A DNA stretch of 64,000 bases, taken from contig JAILDX010000039.1 of assembly GCA_024688685.1 (NCBI GenBank), positions 62,001 through 126,000 on the forward strand, in the 5' to 3' direction. The notes below the pieces were generated by a model. It saw only the letters and a program-made list of their open reading frames with translations, did not search any database and was not told where the DNA came from. Made by a program: the position numbers and the translations under genes. This DNA comes from Saccharofermentans sp. GTDB lineage: Bacteria > Bacillota > Clostridia > Saccharofermentanales > Saccharofermentanaceae. Shown here piece by piece: positions 26,911-33,809 of the stretch. Position 1 is the first letter of the stretch. Each line of letters opens with the position of its first letter.

Positions 26911-26982
26911 CAAGGTGCCCCCGGGGTTTACCCGGGGTTTTGACTGTCCCTAATCAGTTTTCAGTTGCTGTGTGCACCTTTG
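26911..26982 (-). ncRNA. Structured RNA candidate B, Y-RNA-like
   Basis: A 72-nt minus-strand segment closed by a 7-bp helix AAGGTGC/GCACCTT (26974-26980 with 26912-26918) and an extra C-G pair beyond a bulged A. Inside are ACACAGCA, a weak ACTG/CAGT hairpin and a 7-bp GC hairpin (26919-26937, CCCCGGG arms) stacked directly on the closing helix. It shares flanks and layout with candidate A, but the helix bases differ in a pair-preserving way. It sits in the leader of the Ro-like gene. Whether it is a separate RNA or part of the mRNA cannot be seen. Confidence 0.6.
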
Positions 26983-26991
26983 AACAGCTTT

Positions 26992-27079
26992 TACAAGACA
27001 CTTAAGATCAGGACTCGAACCTGTTAATAAAGTTATAAGCTTTACGTGCCACCTGTTGACTGCTGTGTGTGTCTTTGTA
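26992..27079 (-). ncRNA. Structured RNA candidate A, tRNA-like and Y-RNA-like
   Basis: An 88-nt minus-strand segment closed by AAGACAC/GTGTCTT (27069-27075 with 26995-27001) and three more pairs beyond a bulged A. Inside lie an anticodon-like arm (27028-27044: 5-bp stem TAAAG/CTTTA, 7-nt loop CTTATAA), a 4-nt spacer and a T-arm-like hairpin (27009-27023: CAGG, loop TTCGAGT, CCTG). This spacing matches tRNA, but the D arm is degenerate and about 7 nt separate the T arm from the closing helix, so it is no normal tRNA. Bacterial Y RNAs of the YrlA type carry such a tRNA-like module. Confidence 0.65.
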
Positions 27080-27126
27080 CTGTAAGTTTATGGTAGCGCC
27101 GTTTTAGGGGTTTTAACAGATGCAGA

Positions 27127-27155
27127 TTGACTTATTTTTACAACCCCTATATAAT
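27127..27155 (+). promoter_or_regulatory. Promoter of the WYL regulator gene
   Basis: TTGACT (27127-27132), 17-bp spacer, TATAAT (27150-27155). A weaker divergent promoter for the RNA/DUF2828 side may overlap it (minus TTGTCA near 27175, 17 bp, TTATAT near 27151), which would let one regulator act on both. Confidence 0.75.
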
Positions 27156-27217
27156 GCGGTATATAAGGATTTGACAAGTGTATTTGCATTTCTTACGACC
27201 CCATTTTGGAGATACGC

Positions 27218-28210
27218 ATGACAGAAAAATACAAGATCTATCTCTCGGAAGATACAAAAACAAGGCTTATCAACGATGCTGAACTCTTCGAATTCATCAG
27301 GAGCGACGGTAAGGTTAATCTCAATTCTTTCCTTAAAGAACTGATAGTAAACTACTTTGATCAGTACAGGGACGGACGCGATATCCTGATGAACAGCATG
27401 CTTGACGACATTAACTCCGTAAGACCCCTCAAGCCCAAGGATGCGTATGCACTTGCGGACAGGATAATCCGCAACTATATCAACTGCAACGAACCTGCCA
27501 CATGCGGCAAAAGCGCCGTGATCACGCTTACCGTGAGCGGTGAATCACACAGCGTTATCAGGATAATCGAGAACAATGCGCTCAGGGATTCTTCGCTCTC
27601 GGGGTATCTGAAGGATATGTTCCTGTCGTATCTTTCCATCCCCAGGAATAAGAGAGAAGAGATCATTTTCGCGAACACTTATTATCTTGTGAATAAGGCG
27701 ATAGATGAGAGAAGAAAGCTGTCTTTTACGTCCGGGAGCTTCGGGTTTAAGGCGGTGGTCGAGCCGTATATGATCGCTGTTTCGAAGGATGAGCAGTACG
27801 GGTATCTTCTGTGCCGCGACCCCGGGACAAAGAAGCAGCATTCGTACAGGATCTCGAGGCTCAGCGATGTGTTTGTTACCAATGATACGTTTGAACGCGA
27901 TGAGAAGATCGCGGAGGAACTGAGGGTTAAGGGGCTCAAGTGCCCGCACTCAATGGTATCCGACATTCACGCAGTGATACGCATGACCGAGCGCGGAAGG
28001 CAGATGTACAAGTCGATCGTCAAAAACCGCCCGGCGGTAACGTCTGTGGATGGGGATCTGTACTATTTCGACTGGCCGGAGCTGCAGCTGGTTGACTATT
28101 TTAAGAGGTTTGGAAAGGACGCGGTTGCCGTGAGCCCGCGTTCTCTGAAGAGCAAGATTAAAAACTATTATTCGAGTTCGCTGGACGCATACGGCGGAAG
28201 CAAAAAGTGA
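27218..28210 (+). CDS. WYL-domain transcription regulator
   Basis: A 330-residue protein. The WYL domain (about 165-225: ERRKLSFTSG, FKAVVEPYMIAVSKDEQYGYLLC, HSYRISRLSDVFV) is followed by a WCX-like C-terminal region (DAVAVSPRSLKSKIKNYY). The first 100 residues are helical and probably bind DNA. WYL domains sense nucleic acid or nucleotides and control DNA- and RNA-repair or defence genes. It is divergent from the RNA/DUF2828/RtcB genes, so it is their likely regulator. The start ATG 27218 follows GGAG; a TTG four codons upstream is less likely. Confidence 0.85.
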   Translation: MTEKYKIYLSEDTKTRLINDAELFEFIRSDGKVNLNSFLKELIVNYFDQYRDGRDILMNSMLDDINSVRPLKPKDAYALADRIIRNYINCNEPATCGKSAVITLTVSGESHSVIRIIENNALRDSSLSGYLKDMFLSYLSIPRNKREEIIFANTYYLVNKAIDERRKLSFTSGSFGFKAVVEPYMIAVSKDEQYGYLLCRDPGTKKQHSYRISRLSDVFVTNDTFERDEKIAEELRVKGLKCPHSMVSDIHAVIRMTERGRQMYKSIVKNRPAVTSVDGDLYYFDWPELQLVDYFKRFGKDAVAVSPRSLKSKIKNYYSSSLDAYGGSKK

Positions 28211-28215
28211 GTCGC

Positions 28216-29208
28216 TCAGTGCTCGCGCTCGTAGATAACTCCGCCATTATCGCCGTCGATGGTGATCCTTTCTATCTTTCCGCGGCTGTCAAAGATGACG
28301 CTCGCATAGGAACCGTCATCAAGATGCCAGACGAATTGGATTATCCCGGATCCTCGCACGCCGTAGCTTCCAATCTCGGCAGTAATCTGTTCCAGTGTTG
28401 AGTCCTTATCAAGATTCTCAAAATATTCACGCGTCGGGAGAGTCTTGGCAGCATTTGACCCGCACGCAGACCTCGCGTATTCAACGAGTTCTGCATCAGT
28501 CTCGCTTATCTCGCCGTCATCGTTGACCCATTCCTCGACCATAACTGCAAAGTCCCAGTTGATGCCGTATGACTCCTCTGTTTTCCAGACTGTCTCGGCC
28601 CCGTGATCAACAGCAAACCTCGCTGCCTCGATCATCTCCTCCGTTGCCACACCGAAAGCGAACGGCAGCGTGTCAGGCTGATGTCCCAGCGCAAACGTCC
28701 TGTATTCATAATCAAAAAAGTTCTCCAAAGAATGATCATATCTCAGATTCCTGAATGTCGGTTCCGCATCAAACACGGCACCGTGATCTATTGCGATCTG
28801 CATGATCTCAACATTGTAGTCGTGAAGTCCGTACTCGAGCAGCGTCTGATGGTTGTTATCCTGATAATAGATGAGCTCCGGATGCTTGTCGAGGTACTCG
28901 TTCAACCCCTCCATATCCTTTGCTCTGATGATGTTCTTCATGATGCGGACATCTTCCATATTGATCGTTACGGTGCCGCCGTCATATGTATCAAACTCAG
29001 GGTATTCTGCCGTAAAATAAGCCACTGCAAGCAACACAACAGTGACTACTGCAGGTATTGCCGACAAAACAAGAAGGATAATCCCGGGCACCTTTTTCTT
29101 CTTCACGAGAAGAACGATGCCGATGATCAGTTCAACAAACGCAATGAAATAAATCAGTATTGCTATTACCACAAAAACAGTACCGAGAAACATTCCTGCA
29201 AAAGCCAT
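28216..29208 (-). CDS. Membrane protein with ankyrin-like soluble part, unknown function
   Basis: A 330-residue protein with two N-terminal hydrophobic segments (about 5-34 and 40-66) and a soluble part. Residues 85-165 contain repeat-like units (MEGLNEYLDKHPELIYYQDN, HQTLLEYGLHDYNVEIMQIAI, DHGA) that look like degenerate ankyrin repeats, with DHGAETVW again later. The C-terminal 60 residues are strand-rich. It converges on the WYL gene with a 5-bp gap. No function can be assigned. Confidence 0.65.
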   Translation of the reverse strand: MAFAGMFLGTVFVVIAILIYFIAFVELIIGIVLLVKKKKVPGIILLVLSAIPAVVTVVLLAVAYFTAEYPEFDTYDGGTVTINMEDVRIMKNIIRAKDMEGLNEYLDKHPELIYYQDNNHQTLLEYGLHDYNVEIMQIAIDHGAVFDAEPTFRNLRYDHSLENFFDYEYRTFALGHQPDTLPFAFGVATEEMIEAARFAVDHGAETVWKTEESYGINWDFAVMVEEWVNDDGEISETDAELVEYARSACGSNAAKTLPTREYFENLDKDSTLEQITAEIGSYGVRGSGIIQFVWHLDDGSYASVIFDSRGKIERITIDGDNGGVIYEREH

Positions 29209-29280
29209 ATAATCCCTATCCCCTTTTGATGCTTTCGTGACAATTATAGCACAGCAAACTATAATAACATTATTAAGAAC

Positions 29281-29511
29281 AATAAGAAGTATCTGATCGC
29301 ACTTGGTGCGAGCATTATCATTTTTGTATGCACGCTCGGTGCGGTCTTTTACATGCTGTCAAGAGAGATAGAAAACCCCAATCCGACGCTTGCCTTCTTC
29401 ACGGTAATCTCTAATCTGCTGTCGGCAACAGGCGCTGCATTTATGTTCCCTTATGCGGTGGAAGCTTTCAGCCTTGGAAGATATATCGGAGCCCACTGCT
29501 CGATCAAATAA
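29281..29511 (+). pseudogene. Fragment of a membrane protein gene
   Basis: An open stretch of 76 codons without a start codon or ribosome site, coding for a peptide with two hydrophobic segments (KYLIALGASIIIFVCTLGAV and a second around FFTVISNLLSATGAAFMF). It is cut off by a stop and overlaps another fragment in a different frame. I read it as the 5'-truncated remnant of a larger gene. Confidence 0.45.
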
Positions 29512-29648
29512 TTGACGATCCGCTCGATATTCTCGCGATGATGTCGGAGAAGTACGATATCCCCCTCGAAGACCTCACGAAAGCGTATGTTAAGGGCGCC
29601 ATCGACGCTATAAATGAGAGGCGCGCGGCTCTAATACGATGTCGCTAA
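29493..29648 (+). pseudogene. Fragment of a small soluble protein gene
   Basis: A frame coding LLDQIIDDPLDILAMMSEKYDIPLEDL and onward to ERRAALIRCR, ended by TAA at 29646. The codon pattern is gene-like, but no start codon or ribosome site precedes it and it is fused out of frame to the membrane fragment. An ATG pair inside (29538 region) could allow a 36-residue product, which is doubtful. The sequence between 29209 and 30157 holds only such fragments, repeats and one small gene. Confidence 0.4.
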
Positions 29649-29743
29649 ATATGTCGCTAACTTTAGAGTTTTAGAGACAAAAACAGCGACATGTCTCTAA
29701 TTTTGTCGCTGCTGAGCGGGATTTAGAGACACAATCAGCGACA
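29641..29743. repeat. Interleaved inverted repeats TTAGAGACA and CAGCGACA
   Basis: Order a-b-a'-b': TTAGAGACA 29671-29679, CAGCGACA 29684-29691, TGTCTCTAA 29692-29700, TGTCGCTG 29704-29711, then a and b again at 29723-29731 and 29736-29743, with GTCGCTAA twice before. Complementary blocks in this crossed order can form a pseudoknot in RNA. No protein is encoded here. Confidence 0.65.
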
Positions 29744-29770
29744 TCGGACCCTCGATAGTGAACGGCCAAG

Positions 29771-29801
29771 AAAAAGGGTCATCTCATAACTGAGATAACC
29801 C
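29771..29801 (-). terminator. Terminator of the small gene at 29810
   Basis: An 11-bp hairpin (29776-29801, minus GGGTTATCTCA, loop GTTA, TGAGATGACCC, one G-U pair) followed by TTTTTC, starting 9 bp after the stop codon. Confidence 0.85.
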
Positions 29802-29809
29802 ATATACCA

Positions 29810-30016
29810 CTACTGATCATCATGATCTACACCATGCTTGCGGCAAAGGTAAGTATCAAACTCTTCCCATGCTCTCCTGCATTCTGCCTCGATATTTGTT
29901 CCGCCTGCATCAAATTGATCCTGCCAAAACTCCATGCACTTTTTCTGATCCTCCGGAGTCAGATCATCAAAGTTCCATCTGCCGCTAACTTTCTTTAATT
30001 CATCTATGCTAAGCTT
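29810..30016 (-). pseudogene. Small acidic protein gene with apparently lost start codon
   Basis: An open frame of 68 codons ending ...FDTYLCRKHGVDHDDQ, with a strong ribosome site AGGAGG at its head and a proper terminator after it, so it looks like a gene. No ATG, GTG or TTG is in frame: five bases after AGGAGG stands AAG (30014-30016), one change from ATG, and a TAG lies just upstream. Either the start was lost by mutation, a rare start is used, or a base is wrong. The product would be cytosolic, rich in Trp, Asp and Glu, and of no family I know. Confidence 0.5.
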
Positions 30017-30068
30017 TCTATCCTCCTAAAATAAGAAACTCTATTATTCCACTACTCCGTGAGTAAGT

Positions 30069-30093
30069 CTTCTGCGGCGGACTTCCGCAGAAG
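30069..30093. repeat. 9-bp inverted repeat CTTCTGCGG/CCGCAGAAG
   Basis: Perfect arms with a 7-bp loop about 65 bp beyond the stop of tcdA. There is no T tract on either side, so a terminator role is uncertain. Confidence 0.45.
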
Positions 30094-30157
30094 CGTCTAC
30101 GAATCTTCCGGTCTTTACAAACTGTAAGTAGCTTCGAGGACTGTAGCCGCGAAAGAC

Positions 30158-30877
30158 TCACCTCAAATCTTTAACTACCTCGCCCGCAATTATCAACCCC
30201 GCAACCGACGGCACAAATGCCGTGCTGCCCGGAGCAGCCCTGCCGGTGGTACCCTTGCTCTCAGTGCTCTCGCCCTGCGGCCGGACCGGCTCCTCCTCTG
30301 AATAGACGACTTTCAGCTTCTTCACGCCCCGCTTCTTCAGTTCGCGGCGCATCACTTTCGCGAGGGGGTCCATGCTTGTCTTGTAGATATCGGCGACCCT
30401 GAACGCGGACGCATCGAGTTTATTACCTGCCCCCATCGAACTTATGATCGGGACACCGGCTTTCTGACACTGCATGATCAGCTCGATCTTCGCCGTGACA
30501 GTATCGATGGCATCGACCACATAATCGTATTGAGTGAACGGGAAATCCGACGCATTCTCGGGAAGGAAGAAAGAGTTGTGTATGTTCACTTCCACTGAAG
30601 GATTGATCTCGAGCATGCGCTCTTTCATAACTTCCGTCTTGTATCTTCCGACAGTCTTGCTCGTCGCGATAATCTGGCGGTTTATATTCGTCACACACAC
30701 CTTATCGTTATCAATCAGATCGAATGCGCCAATGCCGCTCCGCACCAGCGCCTCACATACATACCCACCGACGCCGCCGATACCGAAAACGGCCACGCGG
30801 CATCCGGACAGTCGCTCCATTGCCGGTTTCCCCAGCAGCAATTCAGTTCTGGCAAACGGGTTCGTATTTTCTTCCAT
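30158..30877 (-). CDS. tcdA: tRNA threonylcarbamoyladenosine dehydratase (ThiF/HesA fold)
   Basis: A 239-residue E1-like enzyme that cyclises t6A to ct6A at position 37 of ANN-decoding tRNAs. The nucleotide loop VAVFGIGGVGGYVCEALVRSG and the adenylation region (NINRQIIA, DYVVDAIDTVTAKI) are intact. The RRELKKRGVKKLKVVYS segment is typical of TcdA (CsdL/YgdL). The start ATG 30877 has no ribosome site, but a good promoter ends 6 bp before it, pointing to a leaderless transcript. Confidence 0.93.
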   Translation of the reverse strand: MEENTNPFARTELLLGKPAMERLSGCRVAVFGIGGVGGYVCEALVRSGIGAFDLIDNDKVCVTNINRQIIATSKTVGRYKTEVMKERMLEINPSVEVNIHNSFFLPENASDFPFTQYDYVVDAIDTVTAKIELIMQCQKAGVPIISSMGAGNKLDASAFRVADIYKTSMDPLAKVMRRELKKRGVKKLKVVYSEEEPVRPQGESTESKGTTGRAAPGSTAFVPSVAGLIIAGEVVKDLR

Positions 30878-30883
30878 GTCTGA

Positions 30884-30912
30884 ATATTAGTGTGATTACT
30901 GATTCAAGTCAA
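30884..30912 (-). promoter_or_regulatory. tcdA promoter, leaderless layout
   Basis: Minus TTGACT (30907-30912), 17-bp spacer, TAATAT (30884-30889), then six bases and the ATG. The start point would be at the first base of the start codon. Confidence 0.75.
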
Positions 30913-30915
30913 TAC

Positions 30916-30955
30916 AAAAACAGACACCCGGAGAAGAACCGGATGTCTGCTTTTT
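30916..30955. terminator. Bidirectional terminator after the flavodoxin gene
   Basis: Hairpin 30921-30949 (CAGACAcCCGG arms) with five T on either strand. On the minus strand it ends the DUF3793-flavodoxin transcript before the tcdA promoter. Confidence 0.85.
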
Positions 30956-30971
30956 AAAGAAGGTATTATGA

Positions 30972-31394
30972 TTATGCAAGGGCTGCGCCAAGTGCTTTAC
31001 ACTCACTTAATGCAGCTTCATCAGGCGTATTGTTGCAGATGACGAAATCACATGCCATCTGTGCTCCGTCGTTGATGCACTGGTCATTCCAGTTGCGCAT
31101 CCATTCCCCGTCTCCCCAGCCATAAGATCCGAAGAGAGCAATCTTCTTGCCGGCAAGCTTGCTCTCAATGGCCGTGAACATGGGTTCAAACTCGGAATCC
31201 TCAAGCTGCTCGGCACCCATTGACGGGCATCCGAATGCGATCGCATCATACTCATCAATCTTCTGATAAGTGAAATCTGAAAGCGCAACGATCTCCGCTT
31301 CTGCTCCGGCACCCTTAATGCCTTCAACTACAGCGTTGGCCATTGCCTCTGTATTTCCGGTTCCACTCCAAAAAACTACTGCTACTTTGCTCAT
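30972..31394 (-). CDS. Flavodoxin
   Basis: A 140-residue short-chain flavodoxin, a one-electron carrier that replaces ferredoxin when iron is scarce. The FMN phosphate loop is VVFWSGTGNTEAMA (8-21); the second loop is GCPSMGAEQLED, followed by FGSYGWGDGEWM around the isoalloxazine site. It lies downstream of the DUF3793 gene and the GTTAGC-box promoter, so iron-dependent control fits its usual role. No other flavodoxin is seen. Confidence 0.95.
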   Translation of the reverse strand: MSKVAVVFWSGTGNTEAMANAVVEGIKGAGAEAEIVALSDFTYQKIDEYDAIAFGCPSMGAEQLEDSEFEPMFTAIESKLAGKKIALFGSYGWGDGEWMRNWNDQCINDGAQMACDFVICNNTPDEAALSECKALGAALA

Positions 31395-31425
31395 ATAAGT
31401 AATCCTTTCAAACTTGATATTTACT

Positions 31426-31974
31426 TCAAACGACAGCTGTAAGCCGTTCTACTGTATTACCTGATCTGTACTGATCGAGCAGTGTCCTCGTGCACATCTC
31501 ATACTTATCGAAAAGACTGCTGCACTTACACACATCACCATATACTTTCCACATTCCGCAGACCTTGTAGTTGCGTCCTTTGTTCTCGATGAAACCCTTT
31601 ACGTCTTCCGGCGGGAAACCAAGGAATAATCCGATCTCATGCGGAAACTCGTTTTCATTGAGTCTCGAGATCATTCGCAATATGCAGGCGTTCATATCAT
31701 CAGCATCGTATCCGAAATCAGTCAGTATGCTTCTTACACTTTCCTGCGCCAGGTATGCTCTCAGGAGTTTGGGTCTGTAAACGTATATCAGTGTCTTGCC
31801 GTTCATCTGTTTGACCGGAATAACAACAACGCCGCTGGATGACAGTCTTCTGTTGTACGATCTGATGTCATTTGTTATTTCGGAACTTGAAGGACTGTCA
31901 CAGTTGAAAAGATTTGCAACTTTGATCCCTGCAAGTGTAGGTGAACACCAAGCGATAAATCCCTCGTCAGACAC
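31426..31974 (-). CDS. DUF3793 family protein
   Basis: A 182-residue protein with the family motif CSPTLAGIKVANLFNC near the start, and EFPHEIGLFLGFPPEDVKGFI later. The biochemical role is unknown. DUF3793 genes often lie beside flavodoxin and iron genes in clostridia. I choose GTG 31974, which follows AGAGGAG. A longer reading frame from 32028 would run through the operator and promoter and is rejected. It is first in an operon with the flavodoxin. Confidence 0.88.
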   Translation of the reverse strand: MSDEGFIAWCSPTLAGIKVANLFNCDSPSSSEITNDIRSYNRRLSSSGVVVIPVKQMNGKTLIYVYRPKLLRAYLAQESVRSILTDFGYDADDMNACILRMISRLNENEFPHEIGLFLGFPPEDVKGFIENKGRNYKVCGMWKVYGDVCKCSSLFDKYEMCTRTLLDQYRSGNTVERLTAVV

Positions 31975-32010
31975 TATGTAACTCCTCTCTGCTGTTTGAT
32001 CTTTGCGCTT

Positions 32011-32085
32011 GTTAGCCTCGGCTAACAAGAAAGATTATCCACCATGTTTGTTGTCTTGTCAATACAAAAGTTAGCAATAGCTAAC
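32011..32085 (-). promoter_or_regulatory. Promoter of DUF3793-flavodoxin with two iron-box palindromes
   Basis: Minus TTGACA (32057-32062), 17-bp spacer, GATAAT (32034-32039). One box GTTAGC-CTCG-GCTAAC (32011-32026, extended to 22 bp at 32008-32029) lies at the start point, the other GTTAGC-AATA-GCTAAC (32070-32085) upstream of -35. They are candidate sites for the DtxR-type repressor. Confidence 0.85.
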
Positions 32086-32190
32086 CAATCTTTCAATTTG
32101 AATAAAATGTAAACAAAATCAAATTACGCTTGGCTAACCGGGGTTTGAGATGAAACAATCTACATATCAACCACGAAGGAGGATATTCAT

Positions 32191-32361
32191 ATGGCATATG
32201 TAATTTCTGATGCTTGCGTTTCTTGCGGTTCATGCGCTGATGGCTGCCCTGCAGGTGCAATTTCCCAGGGTGATACACAGTACAACATCGATGCTGAAGC
32301 TTGTGTATCCTGTGGCGCTTGTGCATCAACATGCCCTGCAGGTGCTATCGCTGAAGGATAA
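32191..32361 (+). CDS. 2[4Fe-4S] ferredoxin
   Basis: A 56-residue clostridial-type ferredoxin with two CxxCxxCxxxCP motifs: CVSCGSCADGCPAG and CVSCGACASTCPAG, each binding a 4Fe-4S cluster. It is a low-potential electron carrier. ATG 32191 follows AAGGAGGATATTC. It is divergent from the DUF3793-flavodoxin operon and shares the region holding the GTTAGC boxes; a half-site GGCTAACC lies at 32132. This arrangement suits opposite iron control of ferredoxin and flavodoxin. No clear promoter hexamers were fixed. Confidence 0.95.
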   Translation: MAYVISDACVSCGSCADGCPAGAISQGDTQYNIDAEACVSCGACASTCPAGAIAEG

Positions 32362-32399
32362 GCCCGCGTAACCTGTTAAGTACGTTAAGTAAAAAATTA

Positions 32400-32430
32400 G
32401 TGCCTCAGTCCATTCTGAGGTACTTTTTTT
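32400..32430 (+). terminator. Terminator of the ferredoxin gene
   Basis: Nine-base arms GTGCCTCAG/CTGAGGTAC with a 6-nt loop, followed by seven T, 39 bp after the stop codon. Confidence 0.93.
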
Positions 32431-32437
32431 GTAGCTT

Positions 32438-32551
32438 TTGCACCCACAACTTGCACCCACTATGGTGGGTGCAAAACCGGTTGACTTTAAAGATAATTAC
32501 CAAAAAACAGGCATATCTGCACCCACGGTGGGTGTAACCGGTGGGTGCATC
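32438..32551. repeat. GCACCCAC repeat cluster
   Basis: Six copies of CACCCAC or its complement lie in 115 bp. The largest unit is a palindrome TTGCACCCAC-TATG-GTGGGTGCAA (32451-32474), and a second unit (32518-32550) carries three more. Each unit is followed by AACCGG. It lies between convergent genes. Confidence 0.7.
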
Positions 32552-32569
32552 CGCCGGCTTAAATAGCTG

Positions 32570-32938
32570 TTAAACCTGATCACTATCCTCTATATGCTTC
32601 TTAACCACTTCAAAAGTCTTGTCACTTATAACATGCTCTATCCGGCAGGCATCTTCCTCCGCAGTCTCTTCATCGACTCCGAGCTCAGTAAAGAACTTGC
32701 TTAATACAACATGTCTCTCATAGATCTTTTCCGCTATCTTCCTGCCCGTCTCGGCAAGCGTAATATATCCGCGATTATCGATCTCGACATAATTACCATT
32801 TTTGAGGATTGCCATCGCCCTGCTTACGCTCGGTTTTGATACACGTAAATATCTGGCAACATCCATCGACCTCACGGGCGCATCTTTTTGTGAAAGTACC
32901 AGTATTGATTCAAGATACATCTCACCGGATTCCTGCAT
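32570..32938 (-). CDS. DtxR-family metal-dependent repressor, likely iron regulator of the island
   Basis: A 122-residue protein: winged helix (about 3-62, recognition helix RVSKPSVSRAMAIL) and metal-binding domain (EKIYERHVVLSKFF, EDACRIEHVISD), without an SH3-like domain. It is a close relative of the regulator at 13709-14080. ATG 32938 follows GGAGGAG. Its own promoter holds a GTTAGC-type box, as do the flavodoxin, feo, ABC and ECF promoters nearby. I infer that it senses ferrous iron and represses these genes; manganese cannot be excluded. Confidence 0.9.
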   Translation of the reverse strand: MQESGEMYLESILVLSQKDAPVRSMDVARYLRVSKPSVSRAMAILKNGNYVEIDNRGYITLAETGRKIAEKIYERHVVLSKFFTELGVDEETAEEDACRIEHVISDKTFEVVKKHIEDSDQV

Positions 32939-32968
32939 TTCGAACTCCTCCAACTGTCATTTGAGGAG

Positions 32969-32999
32969 ATTATAGCATGTTTTGTTAGCAACCACTAAC
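32969..32999 (-). promoter_or_regulatory. Promoter of the DtxR-type gene with its own box
   Basis: Minus TATAAT (32969-32974) and palindrome GTTAGC-AACC-ACTAAC (32984-32999) over the -35 region. It suggests autoregulation. Confidence 0.75.
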
Positions 33000-33000
33000 A

Positions 33001-33747
33001 TCATTTTCCGATCAGCTTTAAAAACTTCTTATCGTTCATCTGCTCGTTCGTTATATACTCGCCATCCAGGAACAGAGCATACGTAGTTATGGGCGTAGGT
33101 GCCTTCTGCGCCGCCTCCCTGCTCTCTATTTTTATCGCCTTAAATGCGACGCCGTTATTCAGCGCGGTCTCTTCCAGGATAGGAACATATTTTGCATTGA
33201 ACGGGCACTGATTCGTATAGTAGAGGACGTAACCCTTATCATCTGTGTGCGGGTGCTTTGCGCACTCAGAAAACGAAGGAGCTGCTGCTTTTTTATCAAA
33301 CGGCAGATACCAGAGCTGGATCCCGTTGTCCGCCTCATCACACACTTCAAAGCCCTTATACTTCAGGAACTTCGGATCTGCCAGAAACGGCTTCTTCTTA
33401 GCCGAGGATAAAATGCAGAGACCTTTCTTCCCTTTATCCTGGCTGTCCTTTATGCAGGCATTCAGCAGATCAGAGGAATACCCGTGCCCCTTGAAAGAAC
33501 CGGACACCCACAGACAGTCAATATACATATAATCGGGAGCATCAACCGGATTCCATGCATTCTCCGCCGGAATATACTCGATAAAGCATTTCCCGCGCTC
33601 AACGCTCTTCAGAAAAACAAGACCGTCATCAAAACGCTCTTTAAGCCACTTTTTTTTGGACGAGACCTGAACATCCTTATTGTTGGAGATCGCACAGCAG
33701 ATATGCTCTTCTTCGATATTATCCTTCGTGACCTGTATGTATTCCAT
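33001..33747 (-). CDS. YoaP-like GNAT acetyltransferase
   Basis: A 248-residue protein. Residues 1-150 form a GNAT fold; the acetyl-CoA loop is SGSFKGHGYSSDLL. The C-terminal 85 residues have a thioredoxin-like look (YVLYYTNQCPFNAKYVPIL, then PITTYALFLDGEYIT) as in YoaP-type proteins. The substrate is unknown. ATG 33747 follows GGAGG. It ends 2 bp beyond the DtxR-gene operator, so its transcripts would run into that control region. Confidence 0.83.
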   Translation of the reverse strand: MEYIQVTKDNIEEEHICCAISNNKDVQVSSKKKWLKERFDDGLVFLKSVERGKCFIEYIPAENAWNPVDAPDYMYIDCLWVSGSFKGHGYSSDLLNACIKDSQDKGKKGLCILSSAKKKPFLADPKFLKYKGFEVCDEADNGIQLWYLPFDKKAAAPSFSECAKHPHTDDKGYVLYYTNQCPFNAKYVPILEETALNNGVAFKAIKIESREAAQKAPTPITTYALFLDGEYITNEQMNDKKFLKLIGK

Positions 33748-33794
33748 AAACAAAACCTCCGCTCCTAAGATAATACTACAGTATAAGTATTTAT

Positions 33795-33802
33795 GATATA
33801 AT
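33795..33802 (+). promoter_or_regulatory. Extended -10 promoter, leaderless layout
   Basis: TGATATAAT with the hexamer at 33797-33802, seven bases before the ATG at 33810. There is no ribosome site in between and only a poor -35 box. Confidence 0.6.
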
Positions 33803-33809
33803 CGCGCCT

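Noticed and set aside
26919..26937. GC-rich hairpin as a plain terminator
   Set aside because: On the plus strand four T follow, but nothing transcribed leads into it; on the minus strand no T tract follows and it lies inside a larger closed fold.
27040..27055. Sigma-54 promoter (TGGCAC on the minus strand), as for E. coli rtcBA
   Set aside because: The -12 element reads GCTTA instead of TTGCA and it lies inside the RNA candidate; no enhancer-binding regulator is adjacent.
26992..27079. A functional tRNA-Ile (anticodon-like TAT)
   Set aside because: The anticodon- and T-like arms fit, but the D arm is degenerate, the T stem has a mismatch, extra bases separate it from the closing helix and the second unit lacks an anticodon arm. 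A tRNA-like RNA explains it better.
31974..32028. Longer start of the DUF3793 protein at 32028
   Set aside because: It would translate through the operator and the expected transcription start; GTG 31974 has a good ribosome site.
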